Source: Desulfonema magnum
Lineage (GTDB): Bacteria; Desulfobacterota; Desulfobacteria; Desulfobacterales; 4be13
Assembly (NCBI RefSeq): GCF_017377395.1
Contig: NZ_CP061800.1
Span: forward strand, 4,175,633-4,239,632
DNA length: 64,000 nt
Reading direction: 5' to 3'
In this document: positions 1-7,238 of the stretch, one piece after another
Layout: every line of letters starts with the position of its first letter
Position numbering within the stretch: the stretch's first letter is position 1
Program-made: the position numbers and the translations under genes
Notes under the pieces: model-generated
What the model was told of the DNA's origin: nothing
Seen by the model: the letters and a program-made list of their open reading frames with translations, nothing else
Database searches by the model: none

Positions 1-1906
1 TGCTTATAGCTTGGACAAATTCCTCCATTTCAATATCAATCTGCATATTTTTCAGTGTGATCCGGGCAAGCTCATTCTCGGGATTGAGTTTCAAAGCCCT
101 GAGTATTGTTGCTTCCGTGCCTTTGCTGTTCATCTGATGCCTGTTATACATGCTGATAGCGCGTCTGACCATGACCAGGGAAAGGGTATCCTGAATCTCC
201 TTTGTGGGTCTTTTTGAGTGAATTTCAGCCAGGGCAATTTCATACCGGCGCATCGCATCCAAATGATGCGACCCGAGAGCCTTGTCAATAAATTCTTTTT
301 CATATTTTTTTGATTTTTCAAACAAAGAGACCGCATTTTCAAAATATTGTCCAAAGCGATTTTCCCCTTTTTCCAGGGAGTACAGCCCATAAGCAAAATG
401 TACCCGTTCAATGCAATAAGCAACAAATTCAGCATCTCCGAGGTGTTCGGCCTGAGCATGGCCGGATTCGGGGAGGCTGGCAAGGGCTTTCTCATATTCC
501 TCATGATCAATATGAAACAGGCTTTTTCCGGCAGATGAATAATAGCCGCCTGTCAGCAGATAGTGTTCCGTATCTGAAAAAAACGCTCTGTTTTCTCTGA
601 TTAAATGAATAATTTGTTCTGATATTCCGAATTCCCTGGCAAAACGCGGGGTACAAACCATCTCCGCAAGATCATTTTTATCTCCTGCAAGGGCATAAAT
701 ATCCTTTATCGCCTGCTTCTCCACGTTCCAGGAAATTAAAGCAGAACCGGAGGAAATATCTCCGACATCAGCGTATTTCTTTATCAGTTCCTCTGCTTTT
801 TGAATGAGGGACTGGCGTATCTTCTCTCTGTCTTCTTTGTTCGGAGACAGTTTTACAAATATCTCATGACGGTACAAAGCCGTGAGCCAGAACATCTTGA
901 AATCAGAAAGATATTTCTCTGAAATTTCAGCCAATCTGAAAAGTATTTTTGCATAAAACGCTAATAAATCCGAGTCCGTTCGCGGCGGATAAGGAAGAAG
1001 CATCTCCCCTATTTTCTCATACTCCTCATCCTTCCACAATTGGTCAATCCACGCATATTTACAATATGAAACTTGAAACTCGAAACTTGAGACCTGACTG
1101 TCGGACAAACCCGTTTCAAGTTCCGAACGCCGGGCTTCGAGTTTCATATTTCTGATAAGGTACTCGCCTTCCTCGTAAAGAGCTTTGAAGTTCGGGATAG
1201 TTGTCCCGATCTGAGCATCGTCCGTTTGCAAGTGAGAGAAACGCTCACAGATATCCGAGGCCAGCAGGGACTGAACAGTTCTCTTTTGTTCCAAAAATTC
1301 ATCAGTATCGGATTTGACAGCATCCCATACTTTCAGAGAATCATAGTATTTTTTTATTTTAGCGAGTGCAAAGCCATAGTCATATATGGCCTCCTGACTT
1401 GATAATGTAAGATTTTTAAATACGGAAACCGCGTCGTTAAATTTTTCAGCTTTGACAAGGGAACACGCCCTTTTAAGGAGAAGGTCTTCATCTTCCTGAT
1501 TCGCATAAGCCTGTTCATAAAAATCAGCAGCTTTTTCATAATTTCCTGATTCCTCGGCCTCTTTTGCAGCTTCAAAGGAATTGCGGCCCAAAAAATCTGC
1601 TTTTAATTCGCTGATTCTCTCCGGAAGCCAGTCTTCGCCGGAGAGTTCATAGGCTTCCTCAAAACATCTGATCGCCTCTGAGAGATTTTTTTTCTTTGCG
1701 TTCTTTCTGCCCTTTTTTATCAGGTCTTTTACCTTGAGTTGTGTAATCTCTTTTTCACATATTCTGATTTTTTCCGCGATGTCATCATCTTTTAATATTC
1801 TGTTGATCTTCTCCAATTCCTGTTTTGCCAGCGGGTAGTTTCCCCTGTCAAACAATTTTTCAGCCCTTTCCATTACAGCTTCCGGGTCTCTCTTCTTTTT
1901 TTTCAT
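1..1906 (-). CDS. Large TPR-like repeat protein, 3' end cut by window edge
   Basis: The minus-strand frame is open from ATG at 1906 to the window edge, giving about 635 residues with no stop. The N-terminus is strongly charged (MKKKKRDPEAVMERAEKLF). The protein consists of helical pairs with TPR-like spacing, such as EAIRCFEEAYELSGEDW and NYEKAADFYEQAYANQEDED. No catalytic motif or signal peptide is seen, so it is probably a cytoplasmic scaffold. It lies downstream of the Hsp70 and zinc-ribbon/LysM genes on the same strand, separated by 358 bp, and TPR proteins commonly partner Hsp70; a functional link is inference. Residues about 253-280 are encoded by a decayed heptanucleotide repeat (1067-1147) that matches intergenic arrays elsewhere in the window, an in-frame insertion. 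Exact function is unknown. Confidence 0.8.
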   Translation of the reverse strand, partial: MKKKKRDPEAVMERAEKLFDRGNYPLAKQELEKINRILKDDDIAEKIRICEKEITQLKVKDLIKKGRKNAKKKNLSEAIRCFEEAYELSGEDWLPERISELKADFLGRNSFEAAKEAEESGNYEKAADFYEQAYANQEDEDLLLKRACSLVKAEKFNDAVSVFKNLTLSSQEAIYDYGFALAKIKKYYDSLKVWDAVKSDTDEFLEQKRTVQSLLASDICERFSHLQTDDAQIGTTIPNFKALYEEGEYLIRNMKLEARRSELETGLSDSQVSSFEFQVSYCKYAWIDQLWKDEEYEKIGEMLLPYPPRTDSDLLAFYAKILFRLAEISEKYLSDFKMFWLTALYRHEIFVKLSPNKEDREKIRQSLIQKAEELIKKYADVGDISSGSALISWNVEKQAIKDIYALAGDKNDLAEMVCTPRFAREFGISEQIIHLIRENRAFFSDTEHYLLTGGYYSSAGKSLFHIDHEEYEKALASLPESGHAQAEHLGDAEFVAYCIERVHFAYGLYSLEKGENRFGQYFENAVSLFEKSKKYEKEFIDKALGSHHLDAMRRYEIALAEIHSKRPTKEIQDTLSLVMVRRAISMYNRHQMNSKGTEATILRALKLNPENELARITLKNMQIDIEMEEFVQAIS

Positions 1907-2264
1907 GATCTTTCCATTTCATATCTTCTAAGGAATTTCCAAAAAAATAATCTGCCCGAAATGTAGGGTGGGTGCAGCGAAGCGGAACCCACCCTACATT
2001 CTTCTGAACCGGGTATATTTATTTCGAGTTCCCTGATGCGAAAAAAGTTTTGTCCATAATTTTTTTTAGTTAGCTTAATTTATTGATGATTTCCAGCAAA
2101 AATTTTCCTCAGACTTTTCGCTGCAAGGATATGATATAAGAAGAGGATTTGCTCCCTTTGTCACAACCTGTGTTTCTTATACTCAAGATAATCAAACTTT
2201 CTGATTATATGAAATCCGTGTAGCGAAATTCCCATGGCGGAATAAAAAACCTGATGATCGAGTA
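1907..2264. other. Intergenic gap with family D hairpin and AT-rich DNA
   Basis: There is no convincing gene. A perfect-arm hairpin (arms GTAGGGTGGGT / ACCCACCCTAC around a CGAAGCGG loop) lies at 1961-2000. Related copies occur near 55003-55036 and 62913-62952, each flanked by similar text (GCCCGAAAT, AAATTTC), so this is a dispersed palindromic repeat (family D). A half-site of another palindrome (CTGATGATCGAGT) lies near 2251. The rest is AT-rich and may hold the promoter of the TPR gene. Confidence 0.6.
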
Positions 2265-3284
2265 TCACTTCAACAATATTCTGATCTTTCTTCCAGGTTT
2301 CAACTGAACAGCAGCGTCGGAAACAGACAACTGATTTTTCACCTCTTCCGTCGTGTAAAACTTCATGACAACAGATTCAAGTGTGTCGCCTTCCATTATC
2401 GTATAATTCCAATAAATTTTATTTCCCTTTCTCACAATGATACTGTTGTAAATATCCCTCAGAAGATCGGTATTCTTGAGAATTTTCAGGCGGACCCCTT
2501 TTCTGACCGAATAAATTCCGAGATGAGAATTGTGTTCAAGCAGAACCGGGTAATAATATCCTTCGCCATAATGCTGTTCTGAAATATCCCACAATGTGTC
2601 TTTGTCCGTGGCGCTGTAGAGCCGGAAATCTGAATCCGAAAGCTGAAAAAGACGAACAGCTTCCCAGTCTCCGATCTGAGCCGGAAACAGATCAGAATTG
2701 GAAACAGACGCTGCCTCCATGGGGTTCGAGGGCATTATCTCCGGGGGCTTTGTTTCTGAAAGCGGGTGTCTGACTGCATTTCTGGCCTGCAACTGAGCCT
2801 CCAGCTTTTCCAGTTTTAAACTCTGATTCTCCAATTTTTTTCCCTGGACTCTGAGTTCCGTAGTCTCCTTCTCCAGCTTTAAGCTCTGAGCTGCGAGTCT
2901 TGCGTTCTGGGTCTCCAACTCCCTGAATTGGTAAAACAAAAAAGCAATCATCACAATCATCAGGATCATAAGCAGAACAATGACAGATAATGTGACAATC
3001 TTCATTCCCCGAGATTTTTCTTTAACCTGCATCCGGGGGATGTCCTGATCTGAGTCAGACACGGGTTTCTCCGGGGGCAGTTCATCAGGGAGAGAATCCA
3101 ATACTTTGAAACAATTCAGGTCTGAGTCGCACTGGGGACACTGGGCATTATCAGAGGAAATATTCTCAAGGCCGCATACAGGGCACGTCAGTTCATCACT
3201 TCTGTCTGATTGCCAATGCTCAGGAGGAACCGGTTCAAACTGTTCCTCCTTTCTGGTGTCAAAATTTAACCCTTCAGTTGTCAT
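2265..3284 (-). CDS. Membrane-anchored zinc-ribbon / coiled-coil / LysM-like protein
   Basis: A 339-residue protein. Residues about 33-56 form a zinc ribbon (CPVC ... CPQC). A single hydrophobic helix follows at about 95-117, then a heptad-rich coiled coil (about 118-165, repeated LEKxxxxLRxQ-type text). The C-terminus has two LysM-like segments, DTLWDISEQHYGEGYYYPVL (about 227-270) and GDTLESVVMKFYTTEE (about 296-339), ending in KPGRKIRILLK. The predicted topology is a cytoplasmic zinc ribbon and an external LysM region that could bind peptidoglycan. Its ATG overlaps the stop of the upstream Hsp70 gene by four bases (ATGA), so the two are translationally coupled. I infer that it ties the Hsp70 to the envelope; no named family is recognised for the full length. 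Confidence 0.8.
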   Translation of the reverse strand: MTTEGLNFDTRKEEQFEPVPPEHWQSDRSDELTCPVCGLENISSDNAQCPQCDSDLNCFKVLDSLPDELPPEKPVSDSDQDIPRMQVKEKSRGMKIVTLSVIVLLMILMIVMIAFLFYQFRELETQNARLAAQSLKLEKETTELRVQGKKLENQSLKLEKLEAQLQARNAVRHPLSETKPPEIMPSNPMEAASVSNSDLFPAQIGDWEAVRLFQLSDSDFRLYSATDKDTLWDISEQHYGEGYYYPVLLEHNSHLGIYSVRKGVRLKILKNTDLLRDIYNSIIVRKGNKIYWNYTIMEGDTLESVVMKFYTTEEVKNQLSVSDAAVQLKPGRKIRILLK

Positions 3285-5596
3285 TTTGTGATATCCTTAT
3301 AAATCCTGCCAGCTTTGGATTCATATTCTTCCACAACCTTATATGTTTCGGGCATTATTTCTTCGATCAGGTCCGCAGCTTTCTTTATATCATCCCGTTT
3401 GTATGCTCCCAATATATTTTCAATGGACTGATAAAACTTGGGCGCTTTTGAAGGATTATTTTCCATGCAAAAATCCCCGGCTTTCTGAATTTCCATGAGC
3501 ATATTCACGACCCCGAGCTTTTTGTAAAGCACCTTGTTTAAGCTCTCAATGGCTTCAAGATTATCTTCATAACTGCCTCTTTCATCCATCTCCTCCAACC
3601 GCCTCATACTTTTTCGGATGGCGATCTTATTTTTCGGCGGAATGGCAGGTCCGAAATCATCAATGGCTGCTTCAGCATAATAAATGGTGGATCTGCCGCT
3701 ATGCCCCTCTGCTGACATTTTTTTGGCTTTCTCAATTTTAAGCTCCGCCCGTGAAAAACGATCCTCGTTCACCTGCCCCGTGTCATCAGAAACCACGCCG
3801 TTGATATCTCTTATGGCGGACAAAGACCGGTAGGTAAGATCAAGCATGACATATTCGTTATATTTCTTCTGATTGGCCTCATTAATTGTCTCTTCCAAAA
3901 AAAGGAACAATTTTTCATCTGCCTTGCCCCGGGACAGGGTCCTTGAAACCTTCACATCAGGGCGTTCTTCCATGGCTGCTGTGACCTCAATCAGATTGTT
4001 CTCATCAATTTTTAGCGTGATCTGCACATGAAGCGGGCCTTCCTCCCTGGGCTTCGGCTTAATGCTCTCATCTGTGTCAATCCCCAGCCACAGATCACCA
4101 ATGGATTCTTCCTCATCATTTACGATATTATAAAATTTCATGTGGACAAGCTTCTGTTCGGAATGGACCAGCCTGAACACTTCGGTCTGTTCGCAGGGCA
4201 AGGGAGTGTTTTTTTCTATAAACAGATATTTTTCGTCATTCTCCAGATGGATATAATAATCATGTGCGGCAGAGTGAACAATATCCAGAACGCCCTGGTC
4301 AATTGTGTATTCTTCCAAGTTAAACTGGCAATTCTCGCAAATGATTTCTGTCTGGGAAACTTCTTTGCCGCATTGCGGACATTCATAGGTGTCTGACAGC
4401 CGATGACTCAGGATGGCCGCACCTTCTGCAATGGCAAGCATGGGCCTTTCGTGAATCATGACCTTGTCCGCCCCGAATTCCTGATCCATTGCCGCTTTGA
4501 CACTGGGAATCCGTGAACTTCCGCCCACCAGCAGCACTTTGTCAATGAGATCGGGTGTGTAATGAATATCCTCAAGCATTTTGCGGGTGAGTGCGATGAT
4601 TTTCTCAACCATGGGCGCGATAATTTTGTCAAACTGGTCCCGGGTAAGTTCCACATCCACATCAATGCTGTCTCCGTCGCTGTCCTTCAAAACGCCCAAT
4701 ATTTCAATATATGCCTCATCGTCCTCGCTCAGACGGATTTTGGCTTGTTCCACTTTTTCTTTCAGTTCTCCGATAAAGCGGTTTCTGTTATCTTCATTCT
4801 GGGATTCGATGAATTCTGTGATATCGTCTATATTGTTCTCTCCCGCGGTCTCCTGGAGAACATAATCCGCGATCATGCGGTCAATATCCTCACCGCCCAG
4901 CCACATATCACCGCCTTTGCCTGCTTCAAGGAACTGGCCCCCGCTGATGGTGAGAACCGAGAGATCAAAGGTTCCGCCGCCGAAATCAAAAACAAAAACC
5001 GTCTGCGCCTCATCCCCTCTGACAGTATCCGCACCAAAGGAGACGGCTGCTGCCGTAGGCTCGGGAAGCAGTCTGCGGACCTTTAATCCGGCCAGGGCTG
5101 CGGCGGTTCTTGTGGCGTGCTTTTGTTTGTCATTAAAATAGGCAGGTACGGTAATCACCGCATATTCTGCGGTATCATCAAGAATTTTTTCTGAATCTGT
5201 ACGGATTTTGTCCAGAATTTTGGAGGAAATTTCCTCCGGAGTGTATTCTTTCCCTCCCAGCATAACGGCCAGGCTGTTTTCTGTTCCTTTTGAGTGTCGT
5301 TCAATTTGGTAACGCAACCTGCGGTCCGCCCTGATATTCTGAATTTCTTTATCCTGGTAATTTCTTCCCATCAGGCGTTTGACCGCCACAATGGTGTTTT
5401 CCGGGTCCTGCTTCATCCATTCCAAAGCATGTTTGCCCACCACAAACTCCGGCTTTCCAAAAAACTTCTTTTTAACAGTGACACAGGACGGGGTGATAAA
5501 ATCCCCTTCCGTGTTTTTCAATACCTCTGTATGAACCTTTTTTATTGCTCCCACGGAGTTGGTTGTTCCCAGATCAATTCCGATTGATTTGGACAT
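3281..5596 (-). CDS. Hsp70 (DnaK-like) chaperone with internal zinc ribbon
   Basis: A 771-residue Hsp70. The nucleotide-binding domain is clear: phosphate-1 motif IGIDLGTTNS at the N-terminus, phosphate-2 FDFGGGTFDLSVL near residue 205, and adenosine motif VLLVGGSSRIPSV near 358. The subdomain ends with EGAAILSHRL near 395. Directly after it, where DnaK has its linker, sits a CPQC ... CENC zinc ribbon (about 403-421), followed by a substrate-binding-like beta region (VQITLKIDENNLIEVTA) and a long helical C-terminus. It is therefore not the housekeeping DnaK but a paralogue with an inserted metal-binding module. It is the first gene of a coupled pair with the zinc-ribbon/LysM gene, and the TPR gene lies downstream. 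No grpE or dnaJ is adjacent. Confidence 0.93.
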   Translation of the reverse strand: MSKSIGIDLGTTNSVGAIKKVHTEVLKNTEGDFITPSCVTVKKKFFGKPEFVVGKHALEWMKQDPENTIVAVKRLMGRNYQDKEIQNIRADRRLRYQIERHSKGTENSLAVMLGGKEYTPEEISSKILDKIRTDSEKILDDTAEYAVITVPAYFNDKQKHATRTAAALAGLKVRRLLPEPTAAAVSFGADTVRGDEAQTVFVFDFGGGTFDLSVLTISGGQFLEAGKGGDMWLGGEDIDRMIADYVLQETAGENNIDDITEFIESQNEDNRNRFIGELKEKVEQAKIRLSEDDEAYIEILGVLKDSDGDSIDVDVELTRDQFDKIIAPMVEKIIALTRKMLEDIHYTPDLIDKVLLVGGSSRIPSVKAAMDQEFGADKVMIHERPMLAIAEGAAILSHRLSDTYECPQCGKEVSQTEIICENCQFNLEEYTIDQGVLDIVHSAAHDYYIHLENDEKYLFIEKNTPLPCEQTEVFRLVHSEQKLVHMKFYNIVNDEEESIGDLWLGIDTDESIKPKPREEGPLHVQITLKIDENNLIEVTAAMEERPDVKVSRTLSRGKADEKLFLFLEETINEANQKKYNEYVMLDLTYRSLSAIRDINGVVSDDTGQVNEDRFSRAELKIEKAKKMSAEGHSGRSTIYYAEAAIDDFGPAIPPKNKIAIRKSMRRLEEMDERGSYEDNLEAIESLNKVLYKKLGVVNMLMEIQKAGDFCMENNPSKAPKFYQSIENILGAYKRDDIKKAADLIEEIMPETYKVVEEYESKAGRIYKDITK

Positions 5597-5669
5597 GGAT
5601 TTTTTCCTTTCTCAGGCTTATGAACTCTGTAGAATTCATTTTTTAATTTTATCTAAATATAAAACTGAA

Positions 5670-5698
5670 TATCTATCAGAGTATTTTATAAAATTCAA
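5670..5698 (-). promoter_or_regulatory. Putative sigma-70-type promoter of the Hsp70 operon
   Basis: Read on the minus strand there is a -35-like TTGAAT (5693-5698), a 17-bp spacer and a -10-like TAGATA (5670-5675), about 75 bp before the Hsp70 ATG. The spacing is ideal and the boxes are imperfect. No heat-shock CIRCE element is visible. Confidence 0.35.
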
Positions 5699-5950
5699 CT
5701 TGATTTTTTAGTGAACAGTAATTTATATGTATCATCTGTCTGTGTTATCTGCACGGACTGGCGATGAGCAAAAAAATTTTATGTTTTTTATTAAAAATCA
5801 GTTGACTGTCGTTAATTTGCTCAGATAAGGGCATTTCATCTGTCTGAAGCCGGATTAAAGGATTAAGGGATTTTTGGGATTAAATATCAGACACAAAAAC
5901 AACGGGTTAATTCTGTTATTTTTTTACCGTGAAAACACCCATGAAAATAC

Positions 5951-6055
5951 TGACACCTGGCACTTAACACTTAACACCTAACACTTAACACCTGACACCT
6001 AACACTTAACACCTGACACCTGACACTTAACACCTGACACCTGACACCTGACACC
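5951..6055. repeat. Heptanucleotide array, 15 units of TRACACY
   Basis: Fifteen consecutive 7-bp units, mixtures of TGACACC, TAACACT and TAACACC with one TGGCACT, run without interruption up to the base before the ATG of the next gene. The same unit family recurs near 27200, 30820, 34130 and at the end of every 242-bp satellite unit. Confidence 0.95.
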
Positions 6056-6619
6056 ATGAGTCCTGTGACACATTTACTGATGGGTTGGACCGTTGCGAAC
6101 ATCAGCAGCCAAACCGACCGTAAGGAACGAATTTTTATCACCGTTGCCGGTATAATTCCGGATATTGACGGCCTGGTGATCATCGCTGATCTCCTGACCC
6201 GGAATTCTGATCATCCCCTTGAATGGTGGGGGAAGTTTCATCATGTTCTGGCCCATAATCTCGGATTCGGTCTTCTGGTGTTTCTGGTGATTTTCTTTTT
6301 ATCAAATCAGAGGACCGCGTGCCTGGCTTTTCTGAGTTTCCACATTCATCTTATCTGTGATCTGCTCGGTTCCCGGGGACCCGAAGGATATCAGTGGCCG
6401 ATTCCCTATCTTTTGCCGTTTTCCAATGCCTGGCAGCTCTGCTGGGATGGGCAGTGGGCTCTCAATGCCTGGCCCAATTTTCTGATAACAGGAATGGTCA
6501 TATGTGTTATTTTTTATCTTGCCTGGAAACGGGGTGTCTCACCGCTTGAAATTGTTTCAGAAAAGGCAGACAGGGTATTTACAGACACTGTCCGAAAACG
6601 CTTCGGATATCCGGTCTGA
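6056..6619 (+). CDS. YdjM/DUF457-like membrane-bound metal-dependent hydrolase
   Basis: A 187-residue integral membrane protein of the YdjM-like (membrane-bound metal-dependent hydrolase, DUF457) type. The family histidine/aspartate pattern is present: MSPVTHLLMGW at the start, GIIPDIDGLV (about 33-42), FHHVLAHNLGFG (about 61-72) and HIHLICDLLGSRG (about 96-108). Four hydrophobic segments are visible. The reaction of this family is not established. The ATG directly abuts a heptanucleotide array and has no Shine-Dalgarno sequence, so either translation is leaderless or the native upstream region has been replaced by the repeat. No upstream in-frame start without the array is available. The gene stands alone between the Hsp70 operon and the CRISPR locus. 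Confidence 0.8.
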   Translation: MSPVTHLLMGWTVANISSQTDRKERIFITVAGIIPDIDGLVIIADLLTRNSDHPLEWWGKFHHVLAHNLGFGLLVFLVIFFLSNQRTACLAFLSFHIHLICDLLGSRGPEGYQWPIPYLLPFSNAWQLCWDGQWALNAWPNFLITGMVICVIFYLAWKRGVSPLEIVSEKADRVFTDTVRKRFGYPV

Positions 6620-6677
6620 CCGGCCGCGTGTTAAGAAAATAAACAACGGAGATGTTAATGCACAAATTCTGATTATC

Positions 6678-6769
6678 ACTCGATAATCAAGTTTTTTTGA
6701 TCCGATTCGAACAAAAAGTCTGTCATTCCTGCTTTCGCAGGAATGACAAAAAAAACTTGATTATCGAGT
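6678..6769. repeat. Family C palindromic repeat (ACTCGATAATCAAG ends)
   Basis: Terminal arms ACTCGATAATCAAG / CTTGATTATCGAGT enclose an inner hairpin TCATTCCTGC-TTTC-GCAGGAATGA. Other copies lie at 40523, 42161, 50083, 51284 and 63260. This is a short version of the element (92 bp). Confidence 0.85.
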
Positions 6770-7220
6770 ATAACGAATTTAGGGGAAGCCGACCAAGCCC
6801 CGTGGGGGCAGCATATTTGTAGTCACAGGCTTGCAGGCCCTCGTCAAGCCCCGTAGAGGCGGCATATTTGTAGTCACAGGCTTGCAGGCCCTCGTCAAGC
6901 CCCGTAGAGGCGGCATATTTGTAGCATGCAAAAATGTCGCCTACGGGGCTTGGCCGGCCGGCGTGATAAACGGATGCTACAAATATGCCGTCCCTCCAGG
7001 GCTTGACCGCATATGCATCAGGCTAAGATTACAACCTACTGTTTTTATTAACTCTGATTTTGCCGGACGGGGTTTGCAACCCCGTCCGGAATATTTTCCC
7101 GGATCGCCGCCCGCAAACGTTTCGGACGGGGTTGCAAACCCCGTCCGGCAGCCGTCCCTCATTCTTAGCCTGATGCATATGGGGCTTGGCCGGCCTCCCC
7201 TAAATCTGTTATAATCAAAA
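6766..7220. mobile_element. Family A MITE-like element carrying a nested family B element
   Basis: Imperfect terminal inverted repeats of about 25 bp (TATAACGAATTTAGGGGAAG on the left, CCTCCCCTAAATCTGTTATA on the right) enclose non-coding DNA. The left part contains about 2.5 copies of a 51-bp tandem repeat (period seen at 6794, 6845 and 6896), and the right part holds a complete family B element (7010-7181). No transposase is encoded. Other family A copies are at 9776, 20145 and 26999. Confidence 0.7.
7010..7181. mobile_element. Family B MITE-like element (nested)
   Basis: Perfect 19-bp terminal inverted repeats, CATATGCATCAGGCTAAGA and its complement, surround a GC-rich core of paired hairpins built on GACGGGGTTTGCAACCCCGTC. 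Complete copies also lie at 49047-49205 and 56226-56384, a right-end copy at 59077-59216, and cores near 22550, 24427 and twice in 36628-36985. Confidence 0.8.
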
Positions 7221-7238
7221 AAACTATAAGGTAACATA

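Noticed and set aside
949..1155. Plus-strand frame over the heptanucleotide part of the TPR gene
   Set aside because: It is a shadow of the long minus-strand gene and consists partly of repeat.
6831..7214. 127-codon frame upstream of the CorA fusion gene
   Set aside because: Consists of the 51-bp tandem repeat and a family B element.
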